Source: Niallia circulans (GTDB lineage: Bacteria > Bacillota > Bacilli > Bacillales > Cytobacillaceae). From it: 64,000 nt of DNA. Every line of letters starts with the position of its first letter. Within the stretch, counting starts at the first letter, position 1. The DNA lies in the NCBI RefSeq assembly GCF_007273535.1, contig NZ_RIBP01000004.1:2828001-2892000 (forward strand), in the 5' to 3' direction. Positions 1 to 8,311 of the stretch are shown here, one piece after another. Both the position numbers and the translations under genes were made by a program. A model generated the notes under the pieces. That model searched no databases, was not told where the DNA came from, and saw nothing but the letters and a program-made list of their open reading frames with translations.

Positions 1-1
1 T

Positions 2-265
2 GTTGATCTGTTTACGATTAGTGAATATGACTCTCTAAAACAAATTCAACACTATACAACTATTAGAAAATACAAAGATAATGCGGGGGACATTATTAAA
101 GAAAAAAGGACTAATATTAGCCTGAGATATGTATTTCCACAAGAGATGGAAAGACTTTTATTCGCTTTTGGGTTTGAAATTCTACACCTATATAGTGAAT
201 GGAATGAGACACCTATTACAAATGACAGTTACGAGATGATTTATGTTTGTAGGAAAATAAGATGA
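2..265 (+). CDS. Class I SAM-dependent methyltransferase, C-terminal fragment
   Basis: An open frame enters from the left edge and ends at the TGA at 263-265, so only the last 87 residues are visible. The segment ends with the pattern FPQEMERLLFAFGFEI, a small acidic stretch and YEMIYVCRK. This is typical of the end of class I SAM-dependent methyltransferases, where the last beta-hairpin follows a phrase such as 'the left part of the sheet is a loss of fold'. The SAM-binding motifs lie outside the window, so the substrate cannot be judged. The family call rests on this C-terminal pattern only. Confidence 0.55.
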   Translation, partial: VDLFTISEYDSLKQIQHYTTIRKYKDNAGDIIKEKRTNISLRYVFPQEMERLLFAFGFEILHLYSEWNETPITNDSYEMIYVCRKIR

Positions 266-460
266 TAGTTAAATTTTAAAAACTCAGTATTTATAGTGTT
301 ATTTCAAATTAATAAAGGTTTTGCTTAGTATTAAGGTGTTAATTGGAAGCATAGCTTCGAATAATATGACAGGCTTTATATGTTAAACAGGTTAGTGGAG
401 GAGACTATAACTAATTAAGATAATACATCACCTCGTTCGATTATAATATCAACAAAATAT

Positions 461-518
461 AAACTGGTACCTGTAGTTGGAAATAATTTCTCAAGCGACC
501 CACTACAGGTACCGGTTT
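461..518. repeat. Imperfect 20-bp palindrome (terminator or element end)
   Basis: The arms at about 461-480 and 499-518 share the core GGTACCTGTAGT/ACTACAGGTACC, with two mismatches over 20 bp and an unpaired centre of about 18 bp. It lies in the 266-604 interval, which has no credible gene. The right side is not followed by a real T-run. It could be a terminator for the gene on either side or a remnant of a mobile-element end; the sequence does not decide. Confidence 0.5.
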
Positions 519-604
519 ATTAAGTGAACACACCTCAATGAACTTACAAAAAATGTCTTAGTAGCAATCATTCCTACTTATTATTATTTAGCTCTTGTTT
601 TTTA

Positions 605-859
605 TTACTCTTTTGTTTCTTTAATTCGGATTCTTAATAAACTAAAAAAAGATGTTACAACAAGTAATAAACCAAGGAAATTAGCTCTTAAAAACTCATG
701 GAAATTACTTGGCTTATCAGAAAAAAACAAAATTATGGCTCCTATAATAAACATAAATATATAGGAAGTATTTAAACTATTTTTTTTCCAAAGGTGCTTT
801 GATAATAGATTTATGACTAAAAAGACAAGCAGAAACACCAATATCTGAATAATAGCCAA
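605..859 (-). CDS. Small hypothetical membrane protein
   Basis: 84 residues with three hydrophobic segments, at about residues 3-20, 32-46 and 60-74, and a charged C-terminus (RIRIKETKE). No family is recognised. The start is a TTG at 857-859. It is supported by an AAGGGG ribosome site about 10 bases upstream on the minus strand. The gene stands alone between the palindrome at 461-518 and the broken exported-protein gene. Function unknown; it is probably an integral membrane protein. Confidence 0.5.
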   Translation of the reverse strand: MAIIQILVFLLVFLVINLLSKHLWKKNSLNTSYIFMFIIGAIILFFSDKPSNFHEFLRANFLGLLLVVTSFFSLLRIRIKETKE

Positions 860-909
860 AGGAACATTACCCCTTATCTTTTAGAAGCTGTAATTTTAGG
901 AACTGGCAA

Positions 910-1503
910 CTATTGTATTTTCACCGTACTACCTTTAGAACTTATCTTACCTGAAAGGAAATTAGCCGCTTTAGATGTATCATATGCCATAAGTGCAGTA
1001 GCTGACGCTGCTGCAATTCCTCCTAATATTATAGATGCTAACGACCAATTATCACTAGACTTTTTTAAAGTTTTTACAAGCTTATCAGCTGTAGATTTAC
1101 TCATTGAAAATGAATAGGATGTCCAGGTTAAACCTCTCTCACCTTTAATTGGATTTCCTTGTTGATTAATTTCAAAAGAACGATCTGCTGTAAAACTAAT
1201 TTCTCCTCTATCTTTGGCCTGATTTAATAAATTAATAGAATTTTGCAATGTTTGTACTTCAGCAGTATTCAGAATTCTACTTGCGCCTCTATCTAAAGTT
1301 AAATTACCATTACTACTTAGCTAAATATAGTTTTCTATTTCCAATGATTTGTCCATCAACTCATCAACCATTGTATTTTCAGTGACAGTTTCAGTACTTA
1401 CTGGTTCTACTTGAGCATGACCTACAGTCGGTAAAAAATTCCCCGTCAACATAGCTACCGATAAAGTTAGAATTCCTATTTTTTTCATACTATTATACTT
1501 CAT
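910..1503 (-). pseudogene. Exported hypothetical protein interrupted by an in-frame TAG
   Basis: Reading from the ATG at 1503, the frame encodes a clear signal peptide (MKKIGILTLSVAML..., cleavage near VGHAQ) and 60 residues, then a TAG at 1323-1321. The same frame then stays open without interruption to 910, giving about 136 more residues ending in a hydrophobic, Gly/Ala-rich stretch (ASIILGGIAAASATALMAY). A single stop codon therefore splits one secreted protein of about 197 residues. Either this is a recent nonsense mutation or sequence error, or UAG is read through. A TTG at 1246-1248 could restart translation, but that product would lack the signal peptide. No family recognised. Confidence 0.7.
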
Positions 1504-2390
1504 TTCATCTACAACTCTCCAACCTCTTTTTTTTGAATAAATATTTTAATATTTATTCAATTCAAGCGTAACATAATTTCATTTAGTGAAGATTGAACAT
1601 TCTGTTAAAATATTTTCTCGCTTTGTACTTTATGTCACTAACAAAAACTAGGGTTTTGAGGCATTTAAATCTATTAAAACCAATAAAGTTAGGTAACATA
1701 AATTCTAAACAACTAAAAAAGACAGTACTAAAAAGTACTGTCTCCCGAATAAGGTGTGAACAAATGTGAGGAATTGAAAAGTATTTTTCCATTAGAGATT
1801 AGCATTAAATTGATCTCATATGTATATCTTGTCAAATTACTACTAAAAGAATCATTTATGATGATCCAGGTTAATTAGTTGTGATATTTAAAGACTGATT
1901 TGCGTATTGGATTAATAACAAATACACAAGTAATATTTGTTAAAAATTTAAATTTAATCAGCTTTAAACATTTCGAGTCTTATAAATACTCCTCGGTAAT
2001 AATGTGTACCCGAGTAGACAACATATGTAAAGTGCATCACTATTCAGAGGAATTGTACCTAAAATGTGCAAATAGCTATATTTTAGGATTGAATACAGCG
2101 TAAAAAGCATATAAATATAAAAAAGAAAAATATAGAAATCACTAAGTCAAAAGTATTATATTGTAAAAATTCCGGACTTTAATATGGTTAAGTTTGGTAA
2201 AAATGTTCAGTTTGGTTAATTTTCCTGTAAATACTTATAGATAATTGACAGGATGCTGGAAATCTTTGGGCAAAAAGTTATAGGATGGAATCCTACGTTT
2301 ATCGCATATATTCTTTTACCGAGATGACTTATCATAAATATACAAAGCAAACAAGATGCTGATATATATATATTATGGGGGTAATTTTGT
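1504..2390. other. Interval of about 890 bp without a credible gene
   Basis: Short open frames exist on both strands (for example 1900-2103 +), but they lack ribosome sites and have AT-driven composition. The only clear structure is the perfect 9-bp hairpin at 1721-1742. The last 150 bases before 2391 hold a short palindrome (TAGGAT/ATCCTA, near 2321) and AT-rich DNA that presumably carries the promoter of the LysM/SH3 gene. Confidence 0.5.
1715..1742 (-). terminator. Orphan intrinsic terminator, minus strand
   Basis: GACAGTACT (1721-1729) and AGTACTGTC (1734-1742) form a perfect 9-bp stem with an AAAA loop. Read on the minus strand, it is followed by a T-run. No minus-strand gene is recognisable immediately upstream (coordinates above 1742), so it may belong to a lost gene or an untranslated RNA. 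Confidence 0.5.
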
Positions 2391-3629
2391 ATGACAAGCT
2401 TAGTAGGAACTGACGGCGAGCTGAAGGTCTTAAGAACAGAGAGACATACGACCAAACAAGTCTATACTACTAGAATGGAAAAAAGAGAATTAGAAAAAAA
2501 CATTTCCAGCTTAGACATAAGAGATGCTTGGAATATTAGAAGTGTTCTTGAAAGCATAAAGGACAGCTTTATGGAGCATGTCACTAGAGTTAGGAAATTG
2601 GTGCAGGAAAGTCCTGCCAAACGGCTGGTGGTTACAGGTATCTTTACTATTCTATTTTCGTTAGGTGCAAGTACTGCATCAGCCTGCATCCAAGAATATA
2701 CATATGAAGTAAAAAAGAATGAGACAGTTTCAGAAATTGCGAAACAGCACGGAGTTACAGCAGAAGCGATCCTAACAGTGAACGGCAAAGTATCTAACGG
2801 AGATAAAATTCTTCTTCCAAAGGTGCAAGACAAAAAAGTGTCTGCGACAGTGCTTAATATTCGTGCCAAAGCAACAACAGACAGCAGTATTATAGGGAAG
2901 AAGAAGCAGGGAGAAGTCGTTAAAGTGTCATTTACAAAAAACGGCTGGGCTGGCGTTCTTATTGATGGACGTCTTGCATATGTAAGCGCTGATTATTTGA
3001 CAGACGTAAAAGGGAAAGCAACTGAAGCTGTCAATAAGTCTGTTACGAAGTATGTGACAGCTGACACATTGAGAGTAAGATCAAATCCATCCACAAAAGC
3101 TGCTGTAATAGCCTCATATAAAGAAGGAACGAAGGTATCAGTTAAATCAGAAGAAAATGGCTGGGCACAAATTGAATATAAAGGGAAAAAGGCTTATATC
3201 AGCAGTGCTTATTTAACAAAGACTGCACCAAGCAGTGAACCAAGCAAAGCTGTGACGAAAACAGACAGCAAAACCTATACAATAAAAAAAGGGGACACAT
3301 TTTATAAAATCAGCAAAAGCTTCGGAATTTCTGTATCTCTTTTACAGGAGGCTAATCCGAAGGTCAATGCAACAAAACTGCGCATTGACCAGGTAATCAA
3401 TATCCCCGCAATAACATCCTCCGACAGTTTAATAAAGGTTGAAGCGACAATCGGCGGGATTAGTCCAGACGGTACGGTCCGTTTTATCACGACGGATGGC
3501 ATTACTTATGCAGCAAAAGCAGGTACTGATGGAATCTTAAACAGCTTATATGACAATCAGGGCAAAAAGCTGACATTGACCGTAAAGGCAAAGCGTGGTG
3601 AGCAGATGATGATTACTGCCATCAAATAA
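2391..3629 (+). CDS. LysM-SH3b-SH3b-LysM cell-wall-binding protein
   Basis: 412 residues. A charged cytoplasmic N-terminus of about 75 residues is followed by one hydrophobic segment (about 77-97, RLVVTGIFTILFSLGAS), so this is a type II membrane or signal-anchored protein. The outer part has a LysM (about 103-144, YEVKKNETVSEIAKQHGV), two bacterial SH3 domains (about 149-205 and 218-276, each with LNIR/LRVR...GW...Y), a second LysM (about 295-340, YTIKKGDTFYKISKSFGI), and a C-terminal domain of about 65 residues that I do not recognise. LysM binds peptidoglycan glycan. No hydrolase domain is present, so it may be an adaptor or regulator rather than an autolysin. ATG start with GGGGG 9 bases upstream. 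Confidence 0.85.
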   Translation: MTSLVGTDGELKVLRTERHTTKQVYTTRMEKRELEKNISSLDIRDAWNIRSVLESIKDSFMEHVTRVRKLVQESPAKRLVVTGIFTILFSLGASTASACIQEYTYEVKKNETVSEIAKQHGVTAEAILTVNGKVSNGDKILLPKVQDKKVSATVLNIRAKATTDSSIIGKKKQGEVVKVSFTKNGWAGVLIDGRLAYVSADYLTDVKGKATEAVNKSVTKYVTADTLRVRSNPSTKAAVIASYKEGTKVSVKSEENGWAQIEYKGKKAYISSAYLTKTAPSSEPSKAVTKTDSKTYTIKKGDTFYKISKSFGISVSLLQEANPKVNATKLRIDQVINIPAITSSDSLIKVEATIGGISPDGTVRFITTDGITYAAKAGTDGILNSLYDNQGKKLTLTVKAKRGEQMMITAIK

Positions 3630-3635
3630 GCAAAA

Positions 3636-3672
3636 AAAATGAGGGGCTGCCTAAAATCAGCCTCTTTTTATT
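3636..3672 (+). terminator. Intrinsic terminator after the LysM/SH3 gene
   Basis: GAGG-GG-CTG pairs with CAGCCTC (3641-3663, with a GG bulge), followed by TTTTTATTT. Confidence 0.75.
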
Positions 3673-4094
3673 TGCAAAATAACAGTAAAACAAAGAGTTT
3701 AACATACACCAACTTTTAATAGCATAGGTTCTGCTGCTGTTTTCAAATAGATCAGCATCGGTTTGTAACATGGCCGTTTATTTGCATTGGTGAAAATGCT
3801 TATTGTGTTAGAAAGTAGTTAAATATGAAATGGTTTAAAATGCCGAATAGTTTCTTTTTAGTAAAAAGAAAAGGTAAATGCATAATTTTACGTATCCAAT
3901 AAAAGGAAAATATTTCTAAAAGGCAGTTAAAAATCACCTACTAAAATGGCAGAAGTGGAACGAGTTGGAAATCGTTTTCATTTTGTTGATTTTTTTTGTT
4001 TATTTTTGATACTAGTATGGAGAAAAATATATATAATATAGCTTGCATACGTACTTGGAAAATAAAAAAGCTTGATATTTTGGGAGGTAGTAAT
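3673..4094. other. Intergenic interval of about 420 bp, no gene seen
   Basis: AT-rich DNA with no open frame that has a ribosome site. The small hairpin CTTTTTAGTAAAAAG near 3855 is the only local structure. I looked for c-di-GMP and c-di-AMP riboswitch signatures before the GGDEF-EAL operon and found none. Confidence 0.4.
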
Positions 4095-4661
4095 GTGTAT
4101 ATGAAAGTTGATACATTTGCATTGCTTAACGAGTTTAATCAAATCTGGATGGAGTGTTGGCTTGAAAAGGGATATGGATTTGAAATGTCTGAAACCCCTG
4201 CAGATCGGTTTTTAATTATTGATGCAAAGGACCAAAAGGTGGGAACAATTGAATTTAAGCGATATTCCCTCGACCCAGCTAACAACATCAACAGTGTGTT
4301 TCCCTTTTACGAGCTAGAGAATATTAAAGCATTAGATTTAGACCATGTTATGGAAATTGATAAGGTGGCAATTTTAAAGCAGCATCGCGGCAAGAATTTA
4401 GAAAGGCTATTATCACTGTTTGTAGATTACTCAGAATTCCGCCAAATAACTCATTGTGTTGTTCTGCTTGAAAAAATGTTTTATAAGGCACTTAAGAACG
4501 TCTATAAAATACCACTGGAAACTGTCGGTGAAAAAATATACTATAAAGGAGACTATGTTATTCCTTCTATCCTTTATCCGCAAGGGATATATGAAAACAA
4601 GGATAGTTTTTCTTGGTTGATTCAAACAAAAGATCTGATAAGAAAACCGATATTATATTAA
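4095..4661 (+). CDS. FeeM/LuxI-like N-acyltransferase (GNAT superfamily)
   Basis: 188 residues from a GTG at 4095 with GGGAGG 7 bases upstream. An upstream ATG at 3996 gives a longer frame without a ribosome site; ATG 4101 is the alternative. The centre holds a GNAT-like core (VMEIDKVAILKQHRGKNLER), resembling the E-x-x-R-x-A-[VI] plus R-x-x-G/N acyl-donor loop. The end (LLEKMFYKALKNVYKIP then VGEKIYYKGDYV) follows the 'M-E-x-x-L-x-R-L-L-x-x-x-G then I-G-x-x-x-x-Y-x-G' pattern of N-acyl amino acid synthase and acyl-homoserine-lactone synthase relatives. It lies 14 bases before the GGDEF-EAL gene, so the two are probably cotranscribed. The superfamily call is fairly safe; acyl donor and acceptor are unknown. 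Confidence 0.55.
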   Translation: MYMKVDTFALLNEFNQIWMECWLEKGYGFEMSETPADRFLIIDAKDQKVGTIEFKRYSLDPANNINSVFPFYELENIKALDLDHVMEIDKVAILKQHRGKNLERLLSLFVDYSEFRQITHCVVLLEKMFYKALKNVYKIPLETVGEKIYYKGDYVIPSILYPQGIYENKDSFSWLIQTKDLIRKPILY

Positions 4662-4675
4662 GAATGGAGAAATAG

Positions 4676-7009
4676 ATGTACAGTCTCAATACAAAACGGT
4701 TTGCCTATTCCTTTATTGTTTTTTTTATTATGGCAAACATCCTTTGGAATATCATCTTCAGCAGCAATCAGCAGCTACTGGATTGGGGTGGCGTTACCTT
4801 CCAACTGATTGCCTGCAGCGCATCTATTTACTGGATTATATCCACTGGCCTTAAAGCTAAAAACGCTGCAAAAAGCTTTTGGCTTCTCCTTGCTTTCGGG
4901 GTACTGGTCTATCTGATCGGCACATTACTGTGGAGCTATAATCAATTTATTCTGAATGGTAACAGTGTTTTTGGAAAATTAGCAGAGAAGTTTTTTATTG
5001 TTCAAAATGTGTTTTATTTTTTCTCCTTACTTGTTTTAATTAATCAGATTAAAAGCTCCCTTTTGACGATTCGCTTTTTACTCGATATTTTAATTGCTAT
5101 GTCAGCAGCGACAACCTTTAGCTGGATATTTTTAATCAGGCCATTGTTTAGCAACATTGAAGATTTAAGCTTTTCAATCACTGAATTAAGTTATCCGATA
5201 CTAGATCTTATTGTCCTAGTTGGAGTAATCAGTCTTTTCAATACATCGAAACGGGTCTTGTCAAAGCAAACTACTTTTCTTTTAGTTACAGGCTTGCTTA
5301 CCCAAATTGTCGCAGATACCATTTTCACCTACCTTAAAGTGATTAATTCCTATTCAGTCGGCAGCATCAATGAACCTTTATGGATTTTGTCGATCCTGCT
5401 TATTGGACTGTCAGGCATTTATCAGAAGGACAGCGTTTCTGTTAAACAGTCACATGTGGGAATGGGAACAGAGAACATATATATAAAGCATATTATCCCG
5501 TATTTTGGAGTATTGCTGTTAACTCTTTATTTTACGTATATGCTTTATGATAAACATCCAGTTTTTCTTGGTTTGTCCATAAGCATATTCCTGTTGATAA
5601 TAAGACAGGTCTTTACATTGCTCGAAAATGATCGGTTAGTCGAAGATTTAAATAAGCTAAATGAAGGGCTGGAGCAAAAGGTAAAGGAAAGGACAGACAA
5701 GCTTGTTGAGATTATCAATTCAATGGAGTACCTTGCTTTTCACGATGTTGTTACAGGTCTGCCGAATCGCCGTTATATGGAGAAGCGGCTTGCTCAAGCA
5801 CTGGAGAACAATAGTCCAGGCAAAAAGCTTGCTTTTATGCTTTTGGATTTAGATCGGTTTAAACATATTAATGATAGTCTTGGCCATTCATATGGAGACC
5901 TCCTTCTTAAAGAGGTAGGGGAAAGACTGACATCAAGCATTGAACAAAATGGGGTTGTCTTTAGAATCGGTGGTGATGAATATGCACTGCTTATTGAGAA
6001 TACAAACATCTGCCAAATCGAAGAGCTCGCTGAAACAATTCTTAAGAGAATAAGAGAGTCTTATATGATTAAGGGTGTAGAATTAAATATAACGCCAAGT
6101 GTTGGTATCGCCATGTACCCTGATCATGGCAATGACTTGGATGCATTGTTGATGAAAGCAGATACTGCCATGTACAAAGTGAAAGAAAATGGCAAAGACC
6201 ACTTTAAAATATATAGTTGTGACATGAGTATGAAATCAATAATGGAGCTTGAACGCTCGATAAGAAAAGGGATTGAACGAAAGGAATTCATCCTGCATTA
6301 CCAGCCGCAAATTGCAATTGATACTGGTGAGATTGTCGGAGTGGAGGCATTGGTACGCTGGGAAAAACCTGGAAGTGGATTAGTGCCGCCAGGTGAGTTT
6401 ATTCCGATTGCAGAGGAAACAGGGCTCATCTTACCGATCGGCGAATGCATATTATGGGAAGCTTGCAGACAATCTGTTAGCTGGAAGAAAAAGGGGTTCC
6501 CAGATTTGCGAATCGCAGTAAATATCTCTTCCCTGCAATTTCAGCAAGAGAACTTTGTTAATATGGTAAAGACAATTATCCACGAAACCGGAGCGAACCC
6601 GGAAAATATGGAATTGGAAATAACAGAAAGCATCGCGATGGGGCCAATTGAACAAAATATGTCCAAGCTTGCTAGTCTCAAAGAAATGGGCTTCAATATA
6701 GCCATTGATGATTTCGGAACAGGTTATTCTTCGCTTCATTACTTAAGCAAGTTTCAGATTGACAGGCTGAAAATTGATCGCTCCTTTATTACATCATTGG
6801 AAAAAAGCGAAAAAGATACGGCAATTGTCCGCATGATTGTCATGATGTCAAAAGCATTAAATGTAAAGGTTATAGCAGAAGGAGTAGAGGACGAACACCA
6901 AAAAGCATTTCTTACAGAAGTGAAATGTGATGAACTGCAAGGCTATTTATTCAGCCGGCCGCTTAATGCGGAGGACTGTGAAAGGCTTTTATCTAAAAAT
7001 GCCTCCTAA
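4676..7009 (+). CDS. Membrane-bound GGDEF-EAL protein (c-di-GMP cyclase/phosphodiesterase)
   Basis: 777 residues. The first 320 hold about nine or ten transmembrane helices with no named sensor domain, then a short coiled coil (LNEGLEQKVKERTDKL), GGDEF (about 350-505) and EAL (about 520-770). The cyclase motif reads GGDEY instead of GGDEF, and no RxxD inhibitory site precedes it. In the EAL domain all usual metal and catalytic motifs are visible: VEALVRW, NISSLQF, ELEITES, IDDFGTGYSSL, KIDRSF, AEGVED and QGYLFSRP. The phosphodiesterase should therefore be active, and the cyclase may be active or a GTP sensor. It probably forms an operon with the acyltransferase-like gene just upstream. Confidence 0.92.
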   Translation: MYSLNTKRFAYSFIVFFIMANILWNIIFSSNQQLLDWGGVTFQLIACSASIYWIISTGLKAKNAAKSFWLLLAFGVLVYLIGTLLWSYNQFILNGNSVFGKLAEKFFIVQNVFYFFSLLVLINQIKSSLLTIRFLLDILIAMSAATTFSWIFLIRPLFSNIEDLSFSITELSYPILDLIVLVGVISLFNTSKRVLSKQTTFLLVTGLLTQIVADTIFTYLKVINSYSVGSINEPLWILSILLIGLSGIYQKDSVSVKQSHVGMGTENIYIKHIIPYFGVLLLTLYFTYMLYDKHPVFLGLSISIFLLIIRQVFTLLENDRLVEDLNKLNEGLEQKVKERTDKLVEIINSMEYLAFHDVVTGLPNRRYMEKRLAQALENNSPGKKLAFMLLDLDRFKHINDSLGHSYGDLLLKEVGERLTSSIEQNGVVFRIGGDEYALLIENTNICQIEELAETILKRIRESYMIKGVELNITPSVGIAMYPDHGNDLDALLMKADTAMYKVKENGKDHFKIYSCDMSMKSIMELERSIRKGIERKEFILHYQPQIAIDTGEIVGVEALVRWEKPGSGLVPPGEFIPIAEETGLILPIGECILWEACRQSVSWKKKGFPDLRIAVNISSLQFQQENFVNMVKTIIHETGANPENMELEITESIAMGPIEQNMSKLASLKEMGFNIAIDDFGTGYSSLHYLSKFQIDRLKIDRSFITSLEKSEKDTAIVRMIVMMSKALNVKVIAEGVEDEHQKAFLTEVKCDELQGYLFSRPLNAEDCERLLSKNAS

Positions 7010-7022
7010 CCAAAAAAAAGTA

Positions 7023-7049
7023 AAGCCAAGCGTAATGCTTGGTTTTTTT
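7023..7049 (+). terminator. Intrinsic terminator after the GGDEF-EAL gene
   Basis: CCAAGC (7026-7031) pairs with GCTTGG (7037-7042), followed by seven T. Confidence 0.85.
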
Positions 7050-7098
7050 ACTTATTTAAATTCTCCTCAAAAAGTAGAAACCTCTTTTTCAGTAATCT

Positions 7099-7113
7099 TG
7101 TAAAACGTTTACA
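7099..7113 (+). promoter_or_regulatory. cre-like palindrome upstream of the AraC regulator
   Basis: TGTAAAACGTTTACA is an almost perfect palindrome, one base longer than the 14-bp CcpA consensus TGNAANCGNTNNCA. It suggests carbon catabolite control of the regulator gene that starts 81 bases downstream. Confidence 0.55.
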
Positions 7114-7193
7114 TTTTCTTGTTGCCTAGCCTTAAAGATTATTAGTAAGATAGAAAGGAAGACTTTAGTCTTGAAGTCGGGGGGGGATTTAGT

Positions 7194-8159
7194 TTGGATG
7201 CACTCCTTTTAAAGCAGTTGATGGAACTGACAGAGGAAGAAATCGAGGTATTATCACAGGAAAAAAAGGTCAGGAAGGATCTTTATACGAGCCAGCATCA
7301 TTTTATTATCGAAAGTGAAAAGTTTCTTGATAAAAATAAAATGATAACGGTAAGGAAGCATACAAGGTTTATTGACTTTCCAAAGCATAGGCATAACTAT
7401 ATTGAAATTAATTACGTCGTAAAGGGCAAATTAAAGCAAAAGGTGGATAATGACGCCATCACATTGAAAAAAGGAGAGCTGCTTTTTTTAAATCAGCATA
7501 TTGAGCATGAAATTGAAGCTTGTGGTAATGATGATCTGATTATCAACTTCATCATTCAACCGCTCTTTTTTCAATTTATTTTTCAATATTTAAATGGTGA
7601 AAACATCATTACAGAATTTCTTATTAACAGCTTGTTCAACCATACCCAAAATGGACAATATCTATATTATGCCGTTTCAGAAGTAGAAGAGATTCAGGAG
7701 CTTGTCGAAAAAATTGTAAAAGAAGAAACGGACGGCTCTCTTATGGCAGAATCGAAGATGAAGCTATACATGGGGCTTCTCTTAATAGAGCTTGTGAAAA
7801 ACACAGATAAAATAACGAAAAATCATTCTGCCTCCTCCCAGCATTTTGTCGTGGTTGAATCTTTAAAATATATTGAAGAGCATTATAAAAATGGGACACT
7901 GCAGGAGCTTGCACATCGCTTGCTGCAATCAAGCTCAAGCTTAAGTAAAAATATAAAAAAGGCAACTGGTTTTACTTTTAAGGATTTAATACAGGAAAAA
8001 CGGCTTATAAAAGCAAAGGAGCTGTTAGAAACAACCGACTTTTCGGTGCGGACAGTGGTTGAGGAAGTAGGCTATGATAATATCAGCTACTTTTATCGGA
8101 TTTTCAAAGAAAAATATAAAAAAACACCGAAGGAATTACGAAAAGAACTGGCAAAATAG
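7194..8159 (+). CDS. AraC-family transcription regulator (likely rhamnose locus activator)
   Basis: 321 residues. The N-terminal half is a cupin-like sugar-sensing domain (HRHNYIEINYVVKG, about 60-75). The C-terminal 100 residues hold the two helix-turn-helix motifs of AraC/XylS proteins (ELAHRLLQSSSSLSKNIKK and the signature VGYDNISYFYRIFKEKY). The start is a TTG at 7194, preceded by a GGGGGGG run 7 bases upstream. It is the gene just before rhaB, on the same strand and with its own terminator, and is therefore a good candidate for the L-rhamnose-responsive activator, as RhaS/RhaR are in enterobacteria. The ligand is inferred from context. Confidence 0.85.
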   Translation: MDALLLKQLMELTEEEIEVLSQEKKVRKDLYTSQHHFIIESEKFLDKNKMITVRKHTRFIDFPKHRHNYIEINYVVKGKLKQKVDNDAITLKKGELLFLNQHIEHEIEACGNDDLIINFIIQPLFFQFIFQYLNGENIITEFLINSLFNHTQNGQYLYYAVSEVEEIQELVEKIVKEETDGSLMAESKMKLYMGLLLIELVKNTDKITKNHSASSQHFVVVESLKYIEEHYKNGTLQELAHRLLQSSSSLSKNIKKATGFTFKDLIQEKRLIKAKELLETTDFSVRTVVEEVGYDNISYFYRIFKEKYKKTPKELRKELAK

Positions 8160-8180
8160 CGAATTTTGCCAGTTTTTTTT
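8146..8180 (+). terminator. Intrinsic terminator overlapping the araC-type stop codon
   Basis: AACTGGCAAAAT and ATTTTGCCAGTT form a 12-bp stem that includes the TAG stop codon region, followed by a T-run to 8180. It separates the regulator from rhaB. Confidence 0.9.
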
Positions 8181-8272
8181 GCGTCTTTTTGCGAGTTAAA
8201 GGAATTTAAGGACAATAAATAAGAAAAATTACGTTATTTTTTTATACGCTTTCAATCATTAGAATAAGAGTA

Positions 8273-8286
8273 AGGAAACGTTTTCA
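8273..8286 (+). promoter_or_regulatory. cre site upstream of rhaB
   Basis: AGGAAACGTTTTCA matches the CcpA consensus TGNAANCGNTNNCA at 13 of 14 informative-or-free positions (first base differs). It lies 25 bases before the rhaB start, consistent with glucose repression of the rhamnose operon. Confidence 0.7.
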
Positions 8287-8311
8287 CTCAGAACTCAAGG
8301 AGAGGTAGAAA

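Noticed and set aside
1757..1770. GAACAAATGTGA resembling the cluster operator
   Set aside because: Single copy, no 19-bp partner and no adjacent promoter or polyol gene; likely chance.
1583..1792. Minus-strand open frame of 69 codons
   Set aside because: It runs through the terminator hairpin at 1721-1742, lacks a ribosome site and has no family features.
1900..2103. Plus-strand open frame of 67 codons
   Set aside because: TTG start without a ribosome site and AT-driven composition; no recognisable domain.
2216..2390. Possible c-di-AMP or other riboswitch before the LysM/SH3 gene
   Set aside because: Such wall genes often carry one, but the conserved ydaO/yuaA or c-di-GMP aptamer motifs are not present; only a short palindrome was seen.
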